Assembly (NCBI GenBank): GCA_903877345.1
Contig: CAIRDL010000787.1
Span: forward strand, 1 to 5,285
Source of the DNA: an uncultured Oscillochloris sp.
GTDB lineage: Bacteria > Chloroflexota > Chloroflexia > Chloroflexales > Chloroflexaceae
Reading direction: 5' to 3'
DNA length: 5,285 bases
The notes beneath the pieces were generated by a model. The model was not told where the DNA came from and did not search any database. It worked only from the letters and a program-made list of their open reading frames with translations. Position numbers and translations under genes: made by a program. The first letter of the stretch is position 1; each line of letters opens with the position of its first letter. Positions 1-5,285 of the stretch are shown one piece after another.

Positions 1-1475
1 GCATACTTCCATTCGGGATTGCTACGCGGGTCGAGACCCTCGGCATCGGGTTTCGCACCCAGCGGAATAACATCGTCGTCGCCAATGAGGTAGATTGCCA
101 GAGGTGCGGGCGTGATGGGGCCAAGCTTGCTCGCCACATAGGCGATGATCGCCCGCACGAGTTGCACCCGTGCAGTTGTCGTAGCAGTCGCCAACGTCTT
201 GATCGCCGCATCCGACGCTTGGGCGTGCCATGCTTCGCGGAGGGTGCGTGTTGCAGCGTCCCACGCATCGTAGCGACAGGCCAGACTGGTCGCATCCTGA
301 GCGCACGGGGGTGCCGCGTCGAGTGCGATCTCTAACCCTGGGGCGGTCTCGAGATAGCGTGCTAGTTCGGCCCGCGCTTCCTCGACCGGCCCTCGTTGCG
401 CCAAGCGGGTCATGTTGGACAGTACGATGACGATGGGCTGATCCGGGGTGCGCTGGAGGCTGGACACGTCGCGATTGTTCTGCGTTTCGCGGTCGTCACT
501 GGGTGTCGTAAGCTCTGCGGTGACCGCCAACCGTTCGCCCGCGCCAAGCGTTGTGGGCAGACTGTAGCGCATTTGCGCGACGAAGCGCTCGCCACGCGCC
601 AGACTTGGCGTGTCCCAACGGATCACACCCGGCGACTCGAGGGTGCCGTTGGCAAGATCGACGAGGGTGATGGTCGTGGGCAGCGTAAGCCGCAAGGTGG
701 CACCCGCCGTCATCGCCACCGTCCCCGCATTTACCACCGTGAGGCTGAGCGTGCCTTGGCTCCCTTGGCGGGTCATCGTCTCGCCACCAATGCTGACGGC
801 GGGGTCGGGTGCTTCACGATACTGGATCTGAATCGTTCTGCGATCAATGTTGTTGGCGGTGAACGTCTCGCCTGGGGCTGGTGGCGCTTCAAGGCGCACC
901 GTCGCCAGGGCTGGTCGTGCGTTCAACGGTGCCGTCAGGCTGAGCGTGGCGCTCACCTGTTGTCCCGCCGTGATCTGGGGGTAGCTGATGGGCTGCGGGC
1001 TGTCGCTGGTGAGTCCCGCACCCGTGATGGTGAGCGTCAGGCTGCCTGGGGCAACCGGCAAAAGTCCCTGGTTCGTCAGCGTGACGGTGCATTGTTCCGT
1101 GCTGCCACCGCGCAGTTGCTCAGGGCAGGTCATCCGCACGGCGATGTCTGGGGCCGCGTCGAAAAGCCTGATGATGCCTGATTGCGGGCCACCCGTCAGG
1201 AGTGAGCGCGACGTGGCGTAGTCGGCGGGCGTTGCGAGGGCCAGTGGGCGGGTCGGCAGGCCAAAGACGGGCTGCCATGTCCCCGCCACACCGCCACGGA
1301 AGTAGCCGTCACTCGTTGCAGCGAAGAGACTGCCGGGGGTGGCGGCAAGGGCGGTTACGCCACTCACCGTCTGTCCAGCGCGGGTGGTTAGGGCGGACAC
1401 CGTCACCCACGGGCTGCCCAAGTCGCACGGGCGGCTAACAATAAGCGCCGGACTGACCGTGCCAACGGCGTTCCA
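1..1475 (-). CDS. Large secreted multidomain protein, continuation with CARDB/DUF11-like and C25-like domains (partial)
   Basis: This frame is open on the minus strand from about 1475 to the window edge (about 490 codons, no stop) and continues the gene that starts at 2626. About 1430-1163 resembles a beta-propeller (BNR/Ycf48-like) stretch, with LFAATSDGYFRGG and then TWQPVFGL. From 1160 to about 810 there is a CARDB/DUF11-like beta sandwich (strand-rich, CTVTLTNQG, ending FTANNIDRRT). From about 806 to 450 there is a second one (LSLTVVNAGTV, LANGTL, RETQNNRD). From about 445 to the edge a domain opens with DQPIVIVLSNMTRL. It runs through an Ala-rich helical region with two Cys and reaches YLIGDDDVIPLG at 92-57. 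That motif resembles the core strand of C25/gingipain-like caspase-fold domains in large bacterial surface proteins. The catalytic His/Cys would lie beyond the edge, so peptidase activity cannot be judged. There is no ATG near the 5' end of this frame, which supports a broken gene rather than a separate one. Confidence 0.75.
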
Positions 1476-2626
1476 CCCTCGGTGCCGTTGGCGAGCATAT
1501 GCTCGTCGCGCAGCGCAATCGGGGCAACTCCAACCCCCCAGACTTCATGAATTCCGAGTTGTTCGAGCGTCAGTTCGAGGATGCCAATCAGGTTGTCCTT
1601 CACCGCCGTAAAGCGAATCCGGGTTGAAGCGGCCAACCCAGCGCTGGCAATCTGACCGATGTCTAGGCTATACACCGGCTCCGTCACCCCCGGCGGCGGC
1701 GGCTCCGGGAGTCCTGAGGTGACGGGTGGAATCGCGAGGGTTCCTGGCGCATAGACCGTTGGGTCGGCATCGAGCACCTCGGCGCTGATGGTCGCACCTG
1801 CCACCGCACGTCCGCCGCTGGTCACCGCGCCATAGACACAGAAGGGATCGAGTTGGCTCCCGCTTCCGGCGCGAGGCAATTGGCTGCCGCTGCCTGCCCG
1901 TGGCGCATCGTCAACACAGGGCCAGTCGAGCACCACCCGGGCGGTGATGGGCCGCGTCTCCCAGGTCAATGGTAGCTGAGCGATACGTTCTGCTCCGTTG
2001 ACGACGAGCCAGAGGCGCGTGCCATTCGGCAGTTGACCGGGGTCGAGCGCGAAGCGCGGGGCGTCAGCGGGGGTAATCGTGGCCGCATCGAGCAAGGGGC
2101 CGTTCACCGCATCACGATGCAATGTCACCGTGTAGGCATTCAGTGGGGCTTGCTGATCGATCAAATGGACGGTACCAGCGATCAGTCCAGGGCCAAGGCT
2201 GGCAGGCACCGCCACCGGGTCAAGGCGCTGAGTGCGGGTCGCCGGGTTAGGCTGAAAGCCGATCAGCAGATCAACCGGCACCGGGCCACCGTCTACGCGG
2301 AGACTGACCGGCTCGCCGGGGCGTAGCCCGAGTTGGTCAAGGCTCAGCGCGGCCACCGCTTCCCCATCAGGGCCAATGATGGTCTGTCCCGCCGCCCCAA
2401 GGAGGCCACGGTCGCCGTATTGGGCGCTGACGCGGGCACCAGGCAGCGGTGAACCATCCAGGCGTTGCACTGGAACCAGCAAGCAGAAAGGGGCGAGCGG
2501 GTCGTGGGCGGTGTTATTACACGCAACTGCTGCTGGCAGGGACTGTGCCCTCACGGGGGGCATCGTGCCCAGAAATGCCACGAGCAGCACGAAAATGCTG
2601 AAGCCGGACAGGATCGGTCGCTTCAT
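1403..2626 (-). CDS. Large secreted multidomain protein, N-terminal part (frameshifted)
   Basis: This is the first part of a large exported protein of unknown function. It starts at the ATG at 2626, which has a GAGGT Shine-Dalgarno four bases upstream; a TTG 15 bases further upstream (2641) has no such site. Residues 1-27 form a signal peptide (K2, R3, hydrophobic core, cleavage after VRA). Two related modules follow. The first has a HDPLAPFC motif followed by a GSPLPGARVSA strand. The second has LDPFC followed by GRAVAGATISAEV. Both look like Ig or carboxypeptidase-regulatory-type beta sandwiches, each with nearby Cys residues that could form disulfides outside the cytoplasm. A 9-residue repeat, PRAGSGSQL, occurs twice in tandem before the second module. 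The frame ends at a TGA at 1403, but the last 25 or so residues (Arg/Ala-rich) look out of frame. The natural protein continues in the next frame (1-1475) after a -1 slip near 1476-1478. The exact family is not recognised. Confidence 0.82.
   Translation of the reverse strand: MKRPILSGFSIFVLLVAFLGTMPPVRAQSLPAAVACNNTAHDPLAPFCLLVPVQRLDGSPLPGARVSAQYGDRGLLGAAGQTIIGPDGEAVAALSLDQLGLRPGEPVSLRVDGGPVPVDLLIGFQPNPATRTQRLDPVAVPASLGPGLIAGTVHLIDQQAPLNAYTVTLHRDAVNGPLLDAATITPADAPRFALDPGQLPNGTRLWLVVNGAERIAQLPLTWETRPITARVVLDWPCVDDAPRAGSGSQLPRAGSGSQLDPFCVYGAVTSGGRAVAGATISAEVLDADPTVYAPGTLAIPPVTSGLPEPPPPGVTEPVYSLDIGQIASAGLAASTRIRFTAVKDNLIGILELTLEQLGIHEVWGVGVAPIALRDEHMLANGTEGGTPLARSVRRLLLAARATWAARG
1850..1903 (-). 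repeat. Tandem 27-bp coding repeat (PRAGSGSQL x2)
   Basis: Two adjacent 27-bp units (1877-1903 and 1850-1876) encode the identical nonapeptide PRAGSGSQL. At the DNA level they differ at 7 of 27 positions, and every difference is synonymous. The repeat sits just after a Cys (PCVDDA) and just before the LDPFC motif of the second beta-sandwich module, and looks like a flexible Gly/Ser linker. Confidence 0.85.
2546..2626 (-). other. Signal peptide of the large secreted protein
   Basis: Residues 1-27 from the ATG at 2626 have a basic n-region (MKR), a hydrophobic core (FSIFVLLVAFLG) and a PPVRA segment followed by QS. This is a standard Sec/SPI layout with a small residue at -1 (Ala) and Val at -3. 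No lipobox Cys is present, so export rather than lipidation is expected. Confidence 0.8.
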
Positions 2627-2630
2627 GGCT

Positions 2631-2635
2631 ACCTC
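2631..2635 (-). promoter_or_regulatory. Shine-Dalgarno site fixing the start at 2626
   Basis: The minus strand reads GAGGT, then AGCC, then ATG, giving a four-base spacer to the ATG at 2626. The site lies inside the short gap (2627-2659) after the dockerin stop codon. That favours the ATG over the TTG at 2641 and suggests translation from a shared transcript with the dockerin gene. Confidence 0.6.
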
Positions 2636-2659
2636 GTACAATGCAAAGGTGGCAATAGA

Positions 2660-2848
2660 TTAGGGTTGCGGGCACGTCTCGCTCATGCGGCGCTGCACCA
2701 AGAGCCGGTCGGCAGCGTCAACGCGCCCGTCGCCCGTTGGGTCGAGGGCGGCAGTGAATCCAGGCTGGCCGGTCGCTAAGCCCTCGGCTTCAACCAACAG
2801 TTCGAGATCTGCCGCGTCAATCACGCCGTCCGCATTCACATCCCTGCC
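2660..2848 (-). pseudogene. Dockerin-type C-terminal remnant of a truncated secreted protein
   Basis: The last ~60 residues before the TAA at 2660 form a type I dockerin with two calcium-binding F-hand loops. Loop one is DVNADGVIDAAD (from 2842) and loop two is DPTGDGRVDAAD. Each carries Asp/Asn/Thr at the ligand positions 1, 3, 5, 9 and 12, each is followed by a helix (LELLVEA and RLLVQRRM), and a 15-residue linker separates them. Dockerins normally end large secreted proteins and bind cohesins; many bacteria without cellulosomes also carry them. Upstream of about 2848 the frame stays open to 3181, but there it is only antisense to the transposase (Gly/Arg/Glu-rich, no domain), so the true N-terminal part appears to have been lost at the transposase junction. 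The stop lies 33 bases before the start of the large secreted protein, suggesting a former two-gene operon. Identity of the dockerin is firm; the truncation is an inference. Confidence 0.75.
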
Positions 2849-2896
2849 TTCCAGGAGGCCCTCCCGACGGCCTCGCCGACCACCCGCTTTGAGCGC

Positions 2897-3178
2897 ATGG
2901 CGCAGACCACCCTCTGCGCGCTCCTCCTGACCCTGCTCTTTCTGCCTGTGGTCGGACTGCGTCGCACCTGGGATCTCCGCAGCTACAGCGGGGATGCTCT
3001 CGCGCTCCTCACGGGGCGCGGGTGGGCCTACGGCTACCGCCACGTCGAGCGCTTTCTCTCCTGGCTCGCCCACGCCAGTGCCGCCGACCGCTTCACCGAC
3101 GCGCTCGCCCGTTGGACCACCCACCTCTGGCAGCCTACCGCCACCGCACCGACCGACCCTGCCTACTGTTACATATAG
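2897..3178 (+). pseudogene. Transposase N-terminal fragment
   Basis: From the ATG at 2897 the frame gives 93 residues, with a hydrophobic helix (LCALLLTLLFLPVVGL) and then a helical region (TWDLRSYSGDALALL, RHVERFLSWLAHAS). This is probably the DNA-binding or N-terminal helical domain of the transposase; the hydrophobic stretch is more likely a buried helix than a membrane anchor. It ends DPAYCYI at a TAG (3176-3178) that belongs to the inserted MITE, not to the transposase. The next transposase codon is GAT at 3266, which restores YCYIDGHRKP. Confidence 0.78.
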
Positions 3179-3263
3179 CAATCCTCTTGGAATCGTAAAG
3201 AGGAGTCAAGGCTTTAGCCGGCTGAAGCCTTGACTCCTCTTCACGACCTGCATAGGATTGCTA
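3176..3263. mobile_element. 88-bp palindromic MITE-like element inside the transposase gene
   Basis: The element begins TAGCAATCCT and ends AGGATTGCTA, a perfect 10-bp terminal inverted repeat, and TA flanks it on both sides (3174-3175 and 3264-3265). Its whole length is symmetric about 3219.5. A perfect 17-bp inner stem (3198-3214 with 3225-3241) surrounds the self-complementary AGCCGGCT (3216-3223), and 36 of 44 arm positions pair. Removing it with one TA joins TAC ATA to GAT GGG and restores the transposase frame. A TA duplication is typical of IS630/Tc1-mariner-type elements, so mobilisation by such a transposase is inferred; no transposase is encoded here. The insert plus TA is 90 bp, in frame, but brings TAG stops at 3176 and 3215. 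Confidence 0.85.
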
Positions 3264-3265
3264 TA

Positions 3266-4393
3266 GATGGGCACCGCAAGCCGGTCTTCAGCGCTGACCG
3301 CATCCCGCGTGGGCTGATTGGGCGTACCGGAGCCATTGAGGGCTGCCGCGCCCTCGTTCTGCTCCACGATGCCCAGGACCATCCCCTGCTCGCCACGACC
3401 CATCGCGGCGACCAGCATCTAACCATTGGCCTCCCGCAGATCCTCGCTCGTTACACAGAGGCTACCGGCGGACGACGCATCGCGCAGCTTGTCGTCGCCC
3501 GCGAGGGCATGGGCGGCGATTTTCTCGCTAGTCTGGTGACGGCCGGTTGTACGGTGGTGACCATCCTTCGTGCTGACCAGTACGATGGGCTGGACTCCTT
3601 CACCGAGGTGGGGGACGTTGTCCCCTTGGTGCGGGATCGTCATGGCGTGGTGATGCGCGAGGTCGCGCCCGCACGGTTTGCGTTGCCCATCCCCAGTCGT
3701 CCTGGCGAACCCCTGCCCCTGTGCGTGGCCCGCATCCGTGACCTCCGTTATCAGGTGCCGCTACCTTCCCCCGATGATGCGGTCATCGCTACCCCGGTCT
3801 GGGCGCACGCGAGCAGTTGGATGGTTGGGCTGAGCCGGGAGCAGCAGTGCTGGTGGGATCCCGCCTGGGTGGCAACCCCCATGCCCGCAGCCCCAACGCA
3901 GGCCAAGCGCATCCCCATTGTGACCACCGCAGCACACGGCGATGCCGTGGCGCTGGCCGAGGTGTATACCGCACGTTGGCCGCAGCAGGAAAACATCATC
4001 CGCGATTTCCTGCTCCCCCTGGGTCTCGACACCAATCACGGCTACGCGAAAACGCCGGTCGAGCATGCTGAGGTTGCCAAACAGCGCACGACCTTGGAGC
4101 AGCGGCGCGACCGGCTCCAGCGCTGGGCGGATAGTGCGCGCGAACGCTATGGGCGTGCGGGACGACGCATGAAACGGCGCACGGCCGAACACAACGTGCA
4201 GGATGACGTGCGCTACCGCGAATTGGCGCAGCAGCAAAAAGAACTGGAAGCGCAAGGGGTCTCCCCATTGACCGTCCAGCAGATCATGCGCACACGCCAA
4301 GCAGCGGTTGATGCCGACCTCAAAGCGCTCATGGCGCAGGTTTGGCGTGCTGACGGCGAACCGTATGCGGAATGGCAAAACATCGAGCGGTAG
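3266..4393 (+). pseudogene. Transposase central catalytic fragment (RNase H-like DDE domain)
   Basis: This piece carries the catalytic core. It opens with the presumed first catalytic Asp (GAT, 3266) in IDGHRKPVFSADRIPRGLIG. The strand RALVLLHDAQDHPLLATTHRGD follows. LVVAREGMGG (around 3488-3517) is where related families, from memory, have VVDREG with the second catalytic Asp; here that position is Ala (GCC, 3497). The presumed Glu is in YTARWPQQENIIRDF (Y at 3965, E at 3989), comparable with the Y-R-E signature of IS4-like enzymes, followed by GLDTNHGYAKTP. A long charged helical stretch (EQRRDRLQRWADSARERYG to QQQKELEAQ) follows. The piece stops at TAG 4391-4393. A gene caller may start it at a TTG at 3230 inside the MITE; that is artefactual. 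Confidence 0.8.
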
Positions 4394-4798
4394 TGCCGCG
4401 ACCAACGGATCGTCCTCCGGCAGTTGGAAGACCTGAACGCCCGTGAACAGCAGATGTATGAACTGAACAACGACAAAGATCAGGTGATGACGGTCTGCAA
4501 GGTAGCCCTCGCGAACCTCGCGATGTGGACGCACGACCACTATGTTCCCAGCGACTATGCCCATGCGACCTGGGAGCGCCTGGCTCCGTTTTTCGATCTC
4601 CCCGGACGGGTGACGTGGGAGCAGACCACGGTGCGGGTGGAACTCCGCCCATTTAATGATCGGCAGCGCACCCGTGATCGCATGGCCCTCTGTGCGCGTG
4701 TCGAAGCGCAGGCTCCACACCTCCCGGATGGGCGTCACCTAGTGCTGTCGGTGGCTCCTACGCTGGCACGCAGTTCAGATCTGCATTCCCGTTGCTGA
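4394..4798 (+). pseudogene. Transposase C-terminal fragment after an amber codon
   Basis: The same frame continues directly past the TAG at 4391 as CRDQRIVLRQLEDLNAREQQ. Then follow YELNNDKDQVMTVCKVAL, a helix ANLAMWTHDHYVP, YAHATWERLAPFFDLPGRV and a final beta-type segment VRVELRPFNDRQRTRDRMAL, ending at TGA 4796-4798. The text flows across the stop with no change of register, so a single substitution (for example CAG, TGG or AAG to TAG) explains the break. A caller might list 4424-4798 as a small hypothetical protein; it has no independent ribosome binding site that I can see. Confidence 0.75.
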
Positions 4799-4824
4799 GG
4801 CGCGAGACCCTGGTCGGGTGCGCC
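4799..4824 (+). other. Hairpin directly after the transposase stop
   Basis: GGCGC (4799-4803) pairs with GCGCC (4820-4824), and ACCC (4807-4810) with GGGT (4816-4819), around the loop TGGTC, with a three-base bulge GAG on the left arm. It starts one base after the TGA. There is no T tract, so it is not a standard intrinsic terminator; it could be a remnant of the IS end. Confidence 0.3.
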
Positions 4825-4851
4825 CCCGCATAGGTGTCGCTTCCTCCCAGA

Positions 4852-4920
4852 CCTGTCAGATGCGGCGCACGAACCTTGCCTAGCGGTGCGCGAATCATCC
4901 CGTGCGCCCCATCTGACAGG
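4852..4920. repeat. Inverted repeat with 20-bp arms
   Basis: The left arm CCTGTCAGATGCGGCGCACG (4852-4871) is complementary to the right arm at 4901-4920 with a single mismatch, around a 29-base spacer. Inside the spacer GTGCGC (4886-4891) can also pair with GCGCAC of the left arm, giving two competing stems. It resembles a REP/MITE-type palindromic unit. No T run follows, and no target duplication is evident. The stretch 4799-5103 holds no gene I can support. Confidence 0.7.
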
Positions 4921-5019
4921 GACTTTCGTTGGTCGGCCTGTCAAAAAAATCGCGGTGGGCTTTTACACGGGGACATTCGCTGGCCTGCTTGCCAAAAAAA
5001 TCGCGGCGGGCTTTTACAC
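4921..5019. repeat. Imperfect direct repeat, 48-bp units at 51-bp period
   Basis: Units 4921-4968 and 4972-5019 match at 41 of 48 positions. The shared core is an A7 run, then TCGCGG, a variable base, and GGGCTTTTACAC. The first unit starts immediately after the right arm of the preceding inverted repeat. The 51-bp period is a multiple of three, so the copies translate as repeats in more than one frame. Differences are spread over all codon positions, which argues against coding. Confidence 0.7.
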
Positions 5020-5048
5020 AAGGTGCGCACACGGACGCTCCTGCGTGG

Positions 5049-5069
5049 GTGCAAGATCGTCCGTTGCAC
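5049..5069. repeat. Short hairpin GTGCAA/TTGCAC
   Basis: GTGCAA (5049-5054) is fully complementary to TTGCAC (5064-5069) around nine bases. An overlapping alternative pairs TGCGTG (5042-5047) with CACGCA (5067-5072). It is short and could be chance in GC-rich sequence. Confidence 0.25.
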
Positions 5070-5103
5070 GCACCCTGTCCAGGTCTCGAATGGCGGTGTT
5101 ACA

Positions 5104-5129
5104 AGCGCGCAGGAAGCTTCCAGCGCGCT
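5104..5129. repeat. 26-bp palindrome at the head of the tandem array
   Basis: AGCGCGC at 5104 mirrors GCGCGCT ending at 5129, with GGAAGCTTCC at the centre. Only one of the 13 pairs fails (A at 5111 opposite A at 5122). The right half is the tail of a type A array unit; the left half (5104-5111) is not found elsewhere in the array, so the palindrome marks the array boundary. Confidence 0.6.
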
Positions 5130-5285
5130 CCTGAAAGCATTGGGATGACTCCTGAAAGCATTGGGATGACTCCTGAAAGCTTCCAGCGCGCTCCTGAAAG
5201 CATTGGGATGACTCCTGAAAGCATTGGGATGACTCCTGAAAGCTTCCAGCGCGCTCCTGAAAGCATTGGGATGACTCCTGAAAGC
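5128..5285. repeat. 21-bp tandem repeat array with A-B-B higher-order pattern (continues off the right edge)
   Basis: Each 21-bp unit has a constant CTCCTGAAAGC and one of two 10-bp tails: TTCCAGCGCG (type A) or ATTGGGATGA (type B). The order is B (5128), B (5149), A (5170), B (5191), B (5212), A (5233), B (5254), then a cut unit at 5275. A degenerate A-type unit precedes it at 5111-5127. The higher-order period is therefore 63 bp, and copies are identical. All three minus-strand frames and one plus-strand frame (PESIGMT/PESFQRA) are free of stops, so coding cannot be excluded. With no unique spacers, it is not a CRISPR array. Confidence 0.9.

Larger units (their letters stand above)
2849..4798 (+). 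pseudogene. Degenerate DDE transposase gene (whole locus)
   Basis: One reading frame, shared by three pieces (to 3178, 3266-4393, 4394-4798), encodes a transposase of about 620 residues once the MITE at 3176-3263 plus one TA copy is removed. The frame is open upstream to a stop at 2777-2779, but there is no ATG, GTG or TTG before the ATG at 2897, while transposase-like sequence (FQEALPTASPTTRFER) already precedes it. The 5' end is therefore probably missing or fused to the dockerin gene. The protein resembles a large IS4-like or unclassified DDE family, having an IDGHRKP first-Asp strand, a YTARWPQQE Glu motif and a conserved C-terminal helical domain. An amber codon at 4391 breaks it a second time. 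The element cannot make an active transposase as read. No convincing terminal inverted repeats of the parent IS were found. Confidence 0.8.

Noticed and set aside
396..1181. Plus-strand open frame of 261 codons across the left half
   Set aside because: It is in codon register with, and antisense to, the minus-strand secreted protein. Its translation is Arg/Gly/His-rich with no domain, while the minus strand gives clear beta-sandwich sequence.
2639..2641. TTG start for the large secreted protein
   Set aside because: No Shine-Dalgarno precedes it, and it would add five residues before a textbook signal peptide. The ATG at 2626 has GAGGT at the right distance.
2849..3181. Upstream extension of the dockerin frame as a real protein N-terminus
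   Set aside because: The extension is Gly/Arg/Glu-rich, starts inside the MITE junction, and lies antisense to a transposase domain whose continuity across the MITE proves the plus-strand reading.
3198..3241. Rho-independent terminator
   Set aside because: The hairpin is strong, but neither strand has a T run after it, and its axis coincides exactly with the MITE ends, so it belongs to the mobile element.
3761..4738. Minus-strand open frame of 325 codons
   Set aside because: It mirrors the transposase codons in a GC-rich gene. The plus strand has recognisable transposase motifs, and this frame has none.
4834..5148. Small protein with a repeated WxACQKNRGGLLH segment
   Set aside because: The repeat comes from the 51-bp DNA repeat and appears equally in another frame. 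There is no ribosome binding site, differences ignore codon position, and the frame stops by chance in a type B unit.
5128..5285. CRISPR array
   Set aside because: The 10-bp tails recur in only two versions and the constant part is 11 bp. There are no unique spacers, so this is a simple higher-order tandem repeat.

Overview
The window is a GC-rich accessory stretch of a bacterial genome. The combination points, by inference only, to a filamentous Chloroflexota (Chloroflexales-like) bacterium. That combination is a very large secreted protein with CARDB/DUF11-like and caspase-fold-like domains, a dockerin fragment, a decayed DDE transposase and dense palindromic and tandem repeats. No rRNA, tRNA or CRISPR array is visible. 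I see no convincing new defence or metabolic system. The interesting content is a layered record of insertion and decay, plus an unusual repeat island.

Left half (1-2626, minus strand): one large exported-protein gene enters from its start at 2626 and runs off the left edge. It has a clean signal peptide, two similar Cys-containing beta-sandwich-like modules, a beta-propeller-like stretch, two CARDB/DUF11-like modules and the beginning of a domain resembling the C25 (gingipain-type) caspase-like fold. The reading frame breaks once, by -1, at a short G run (C run on the plus strand, 1476-1478). The two halves are 1403-2626 and 1-1475. One extra G would make a continuous protein of at least about 870 residues. 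Just upstream, and probably once in the same operon, lies the C-terminal remnant of a dockerin protein (2660-2848).

Centre (about 2849-4798, plus strand): a DDE-type transposase gene abuts and truncates the dockerin gene. It is a pseudogene broken in several ways. It has no start codon at its apparent 5' end. An 88-bp palindromic MITE-like element (3176-3263) with a TA target duplication sits inside it. An Ala may replace a catalytic Asp, and there is an in-frame amber codon at 4391-4393. All three pieces stay in one frame, and removing the MITE plus one TA restores the protein exactly. The order of events therefore reads: secreted-protein operon, then IS insertion, then MITE insertion and point decay.

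Right end (4799-5285): a gene-poor repeat island. It holds a 20-bp-arm inverted repeat (4852-4920), a 51-bp-period direct repeat (4921-5019), a 26-bp palindrome (5104-5129), and a 21-bp tandem array with an A-B-B higher-order pattern of 63 bp that continues past the right edge.
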